DNA of 64,000 nucleotides. Origin: Herbaspirillum sp. meg3 (GTDB taxonomy: Bacteria; Pseudomonadota; Gammaproteobacteria; Burkholderiales; Burkholderiaceae_D). Positions 62,601 to 64,000 of the stretch are shown here, piece after piece. The translations under genes were made by a program, and so were the position numbers. Numbering within the stretch: position 1 is the stretch's first letter; the number at the start of each line of letters is the position of its first letter. The stretch is taken from NCBI RefSeq assembly GCF_002257565.1, contig NZ_CP022736.1, forward strand, positions 2,666,001-2,730,000. Reading direction: 5' to 3'. Under the pieces are notes generated by a model. The model had not been told where the DNA came from, made no database searches, and saw nothing but the letters and a program-made list of their open reading frames with translations.

Positions 62601-63533
62601 GAAACCGCCAGCCCGCTACTGGAAGAGCGCCATCATCGCCTGAGCATCAATGTGCCCTCCCAGGGGCTGCTGGTGCATGCCGATCCCGAGCGGCTGACAC
62701 AGGTACTCGCCAACCTGCTGACCAATGCCGGCAAGTACACCGAAAATCGCGGCCACATCAGCATTGACGCAATGCTGGAAAACAACCAGATTGTCATTGA
62801 TGTGCGTGACAACGGCATCGGCATCAAAGCCGAGATGTTGCCGCATGTCTTTGACATGTTTGCGCAAGAGACTCAAGCCATTGACCGCGCCGGCGGTGGC
62901 CTGGGGCTGGGGCTTGCCATTGTGCGCAGCCTGACCGAATTGCATGGCGGTTCGGCGCATGTCTATAGCGCGGGCGTGGGAATGGGCAGCGTATTCACTA
63001 TCAAACTGCCTGCCGTGATGAGCGAGACTACACCGCTTCTGTTGCCGTTACCGACGACCGATACAATCGCGCTGACGCCAGGCGGTGATGCCTGCGCGAT
63101 CCTGATCGTCGACGACAATCAGGATGCCGCGCAAATTCTTGGTGAACTGCTATCCATGCAGGGACACGATGTCCGTGTTGCCTATGACGGCCCGTCGGCG
63201 CTCGATGCGGTCAAGCATTTCACACCACGCATCGCCTTGCTCGATATCGGCCTGCCCATCATGGACGGCTATGAAGTCGCAGGACATTTGCGCGCCCTGC
63301 CGCATCTGCAAGGCATAGGTCTGATCGCCCTGACGGGGTATGGCCAGGCCAGCGATCGTCTGCGCTCCGCCAATGCCGGTTTCGACCACCATCTGGTCAA
63401 GCCGGTCGACATTGATGTGGTGGAAGAGCTGATCCGGGCGACGCTGACTGCGCGTCCTGCGGATTCTCAGATGCCGCCGGCCATCCTGGCTGCTGCGGGC
63501 GACAACAGCAACGCCGGGCGGGAATTGTCCTGA
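59610..63533 (+). CDS. Hybrid histidine kinase with two kinase cores and two receiver domains
   Basis: A 1307-residue soluble protein. Order: a PAS-like domain (to about 165), a GAF-like domain (about 175-345), a first kinase core with H370 (NVSHEFRTPLTLM), a receiver with D701 (LILSDVMMPQLDG), a PAS-like domain, a second kinase core with H924 (MLGHELRNPLTP), and a C-terminal receiver with D1212 (ALLDIGLPIMDG). ATP boxes are intact in both cores. It is a self-contained phosphorelay; no output domain is present, so the signal must pass to other proteins. The ATG at 59610 has AGAGG upstream. Confidence 0.93.
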   Translation: MNLDSVSAQFGFLKGTGTLGQLIFEHDWSSSPLGPISQWPQSLKTAVSLMLNSRQPMWLGWGEQVTFLYNDAYIDVLSQAKHPWALGRPAAEVWSEIWDICGPLADKVFKQGEATFVDEVRLFMSRESGPEENYFSFSYSPIRDESGEVGGLFCPNAEMTAKHLNARRLRTLSELASGALMERTADAAAATAATILAKNPDDVPFALLYLTDCNQYQAVLKQTVNLPPLNGIAPEFISLDAAETQIDATGMPLLGRLWPMGQVLDTVTKELVDVAHIDTLPLGLADQRIRRAIMLPLASPGLERPIGVLICGINPTRPLDNDYQTFFDLVAGQIATAIQQARMAEAEKQRADLLAELDQAKTAFFSNVSHEFRTPLTLMMGPLDDMLNDHEHALAPVQQQRANMLRRNTQRLQKLVNTLLDFSRIQAGRAEATYARVDLAALTSDLASTFRSTIEGAGLVFEVNCPRLKEETYVDVTMWEKIVLNLLSNAFKFTLEGKISLKLSGHGDHIALSVTDTGVGIAKDQLPLVFKRFHRVEGVQARTHEGSGIGLALVRDLVSLQGGTIEVDSTPQSGSAFVLQIPAGRAHLPADRIVDTTEAEAVHTSLSPLADTYAAEANRWIAVNRAADQEVVQASPLQSTPASRDPMVGLGARILVADDNADMRDYLTNLLQPHWEIEAVANGLDALEAARRYPHDLILSDVMMPQLDGFGLLERLRADDATRNIPFILLSARAGEEARLEGLAAGADDYLVKPFSSRELIARIESMLLRSQIRAMEKRHADRMSTIFAQAPVAIAITRGPNHVFELANAPYMELIGNRPIIGRSVRESLPELEGQSVLGLLDEVYRHAEPHIGRSLGVNLRRSSTGMAEERFFDFVYQPMLKPDGSIEGIAVVAFEVTELTRARQAAEVANRTKDEFLAMLGHELRNPLTPILTAVHLMRLRGGGGVEKECSVIERQARHLVRLVDDLLDVSRVAQGKINLQKKKIEIADVIAKAIETASPLLEERHHRLSINVPSQGLLVHADPERLTQVLANLLTNAGKYTENRGHISIDAMLENNQIVIDVRDNGIGIKAEMLPHVFDMFAQETQAIDRAGGGLGLGLAIVRSLTELHGGSAHVYSAGVGMGSVFTIKLPAVMSETTPLLLPLPTTDTIALTPGGDACAILIVDDNQDAAQILGELLSMQGHDVRVAYDGPSALDAVKHFTPRIALLDIGLPIMDGYEVAGHLRALPHLQGIGLIALTGYGQASDRLRSANAGFDHHLVKPVDIDVVEELIRATLTARPADSQMPPAILAAAGDNSNAGRELS

Positions 63534-63567
63534 TTTTGTCGGCGAGGATGGATATTGACACATCAAC

Positions 63568-63594
63568 AAAAATCGTCCCTGCGGGCGATTTTTT
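63568..63594 (+). terminator. Terminator of the hybrid kinase gene
   Basis: AAAAATCG (63568-63575) pairs with CGATTTTT (63586-63593), with CCC/GGG inside around a short loop, followed by a further T. It is 35 bases beyond the stop. Confidence 0.75.
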
Positions 63595-63736
63595 AATTGG
63601 AGACCGGGCTCTTTCACGAAAGGCTGCATCAGATGTTTTTTGAGAATCGTCCTATATCAACGACTGCGCGAACCCCCTAAACTCGCGACTGCTTTCCGGT
63701 TCATCAATCCGGATGACAGCCAAATTTTTCCCTGTT

Positions 63737-63771
63737 GGTCCCGTTCTCGCCCCCGTGGGACGGTTTTTTTT
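63737..63771 (+). terminator. Weak hairpin with T-run before the peptidase gene
   Basis: GTCCC (63738-63742) pairs with GGGAC (63757-63761) across a 14-base loop, followed by eight T residues. It ends only eight bases before the next ATG, so it would be an unusual site for a terminator and could act as an attenuator or a leader structure instead. Confidence 0.35.
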
Positions 63772-63778
63772 GACATCC

Positions 63779-64000
63779 ATGCCGATATCCCGCCTACTTT
63801 CCTCATCCTGCCGAACCTGTTGCCGAGTACTGTGCGTTTTCGTACTTACGGCACTTGCCGCACCTCTCCACCTTGCTCAGGCCGCTGAGCCCAAGGCGGC
63901 TCCTGCTTCAGTCAATCGCCTGCTGGCAGAAGAAGCCGTGAGCAGCCTGTCGAGTGGTATCCGCTATCGCTTCGGTAGCACCAATCCCGATCGTGGTCTG
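63779..64000 (+). CDS. Exported NlpC/P60-family peptidase, 5' part
   Basis: The frame opens at the ATG 63779 and is open to the right edge (74 codons). The first about 35 residues form a signal peptide with a cysteine-containing basic start and a hydrophobic core (VLCVFVLTALAAPLHLA) ending QAAEP. The last visible residues IRYRFGSTNPDRGL match the N-terminal strand of NlpC/P60 domains just before the catalytic DCSG motif, which would be outside the window. Such enzymes cleave cell-wall peptide bonds. No good ribosome binding site is visible. Confidence 0.65.
   Translation, partial: MPISRLLSSSCRTCCRVLCVFVLTALAAPLHLAQAAEPKAAPASVNRLLAEEAVSSLSSGIRYRFGSTNPDRGL

Noticed and set aside
1..64000. CRISPR array
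   Set aside because: No regularly spaced direct repeats with unique spacers were seen; only the short tandem repeats at 53157 and paired operator-like repeats are present.
1..64000. tRNA or rRNA genes
   Set aside because: No cloverleaf-like sequence with TTCGA-type T-loop and CCA end, and no rRNA segment, was recognised, including beside the integrase.

Overview
The window looks like a chromosomal segment of a Gram-negative betaproteobacterium of the order Burkholderiales, most likely an Oxalobacteraceae member (Herbaspirillum/Collimonas-like). This is inferred from the gene families present (a KfrA-type protein, MocR-type regulator with gab genes, AspT/AspD, lipoprotein and outer-membrane signals) and from the GC-rich codon use of the right part. 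No rRNA or tRNA is present to fix the taxonomy. The window has two halves that differ in composition: positions 1 to about 24,020 are visibly AT-richer and full of accessory genes, while 24,024 to 64,000 is GC-rich and has the density of a core chromosome.

Accessory half, left to right. A HEPN-RNase gene of ApeA type runs off the left edge and is preceded on the same strand by a double zinc-ribbon gene that also carries an R-x4-H motif and by a small lipoprotein gene. Then come a DEDDh exonuclease, a HAD-type phosphatase of the RNA-repair-associated kind, and a KfrA-like DNA-binding coiled-coil protein that is divergent from a tyrosine recombinase and an AbrB-like partner. A chemoreceptor follows, then a six-gene minus-strand operon: PAP2 phosphatase, two four-fold-repeat membrane proteins around a cytochrome b561, a response regulator and a histidine kinase. 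Divergent from it is an orphan pstS with a Pho box and a strong terminator, followed by a membrane protein. A fluoride-resistance operon is next: fluoride riboswitch, CLC-type transporter, two DUF190 proteins and a fluC/crcB gene broken by an amber codon. A Tn3-family transposase closes this half. Its right terminal sequence cuts an Nramp-family gene at 24,023, and the missing part of that gene is not in the window.

Core half. An aspartate:alanine antiporter and aspartate 4-decarboxylase form a proton-motive aspartate pathway. A MocR/GabR-type regulator is divergent from a gabT - ABC transporter (ATPase, binding protein, two permeases) - gabD cluster that should import and degrade GABA or a related polyamine product. 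Next are an AraC regulator, a DUF2000 gene, tag (3-methyladenine glycosylase), an ECF sigma/anti-sigma pair, two exported alpha/beta hydrolases, a signal-peptide remnant, small SRPBCC and VOC proteins, an aldo-keto reductase divergent from a LysR regulator, an outer-membrane beta-barrel protein, a SigJ-like ECF sigma factor divergent from an orphan ClpP paralogue, a histidine kinase, an epimerase, an internally deleted serine hydrolase, proline iminopeptidase, and a threonine/hydroxyaspartate dehydratase.

The right end carries two large signalling proteins, a PAS-PAS-GGDEF-EAL protein and a double-core hybrid histidine kinase, and the start of an exported NlpC/P60 peptidase that runs off the edge. 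The most notable points are the paired HEPN-motif genes at the left edge, the riboswitch-controlled fluoride operon with a nonsense-mutated fluC, the repeat-protein/cytochrome/two-component operon, and the Nramp gene truncated by a Tn3-family end.
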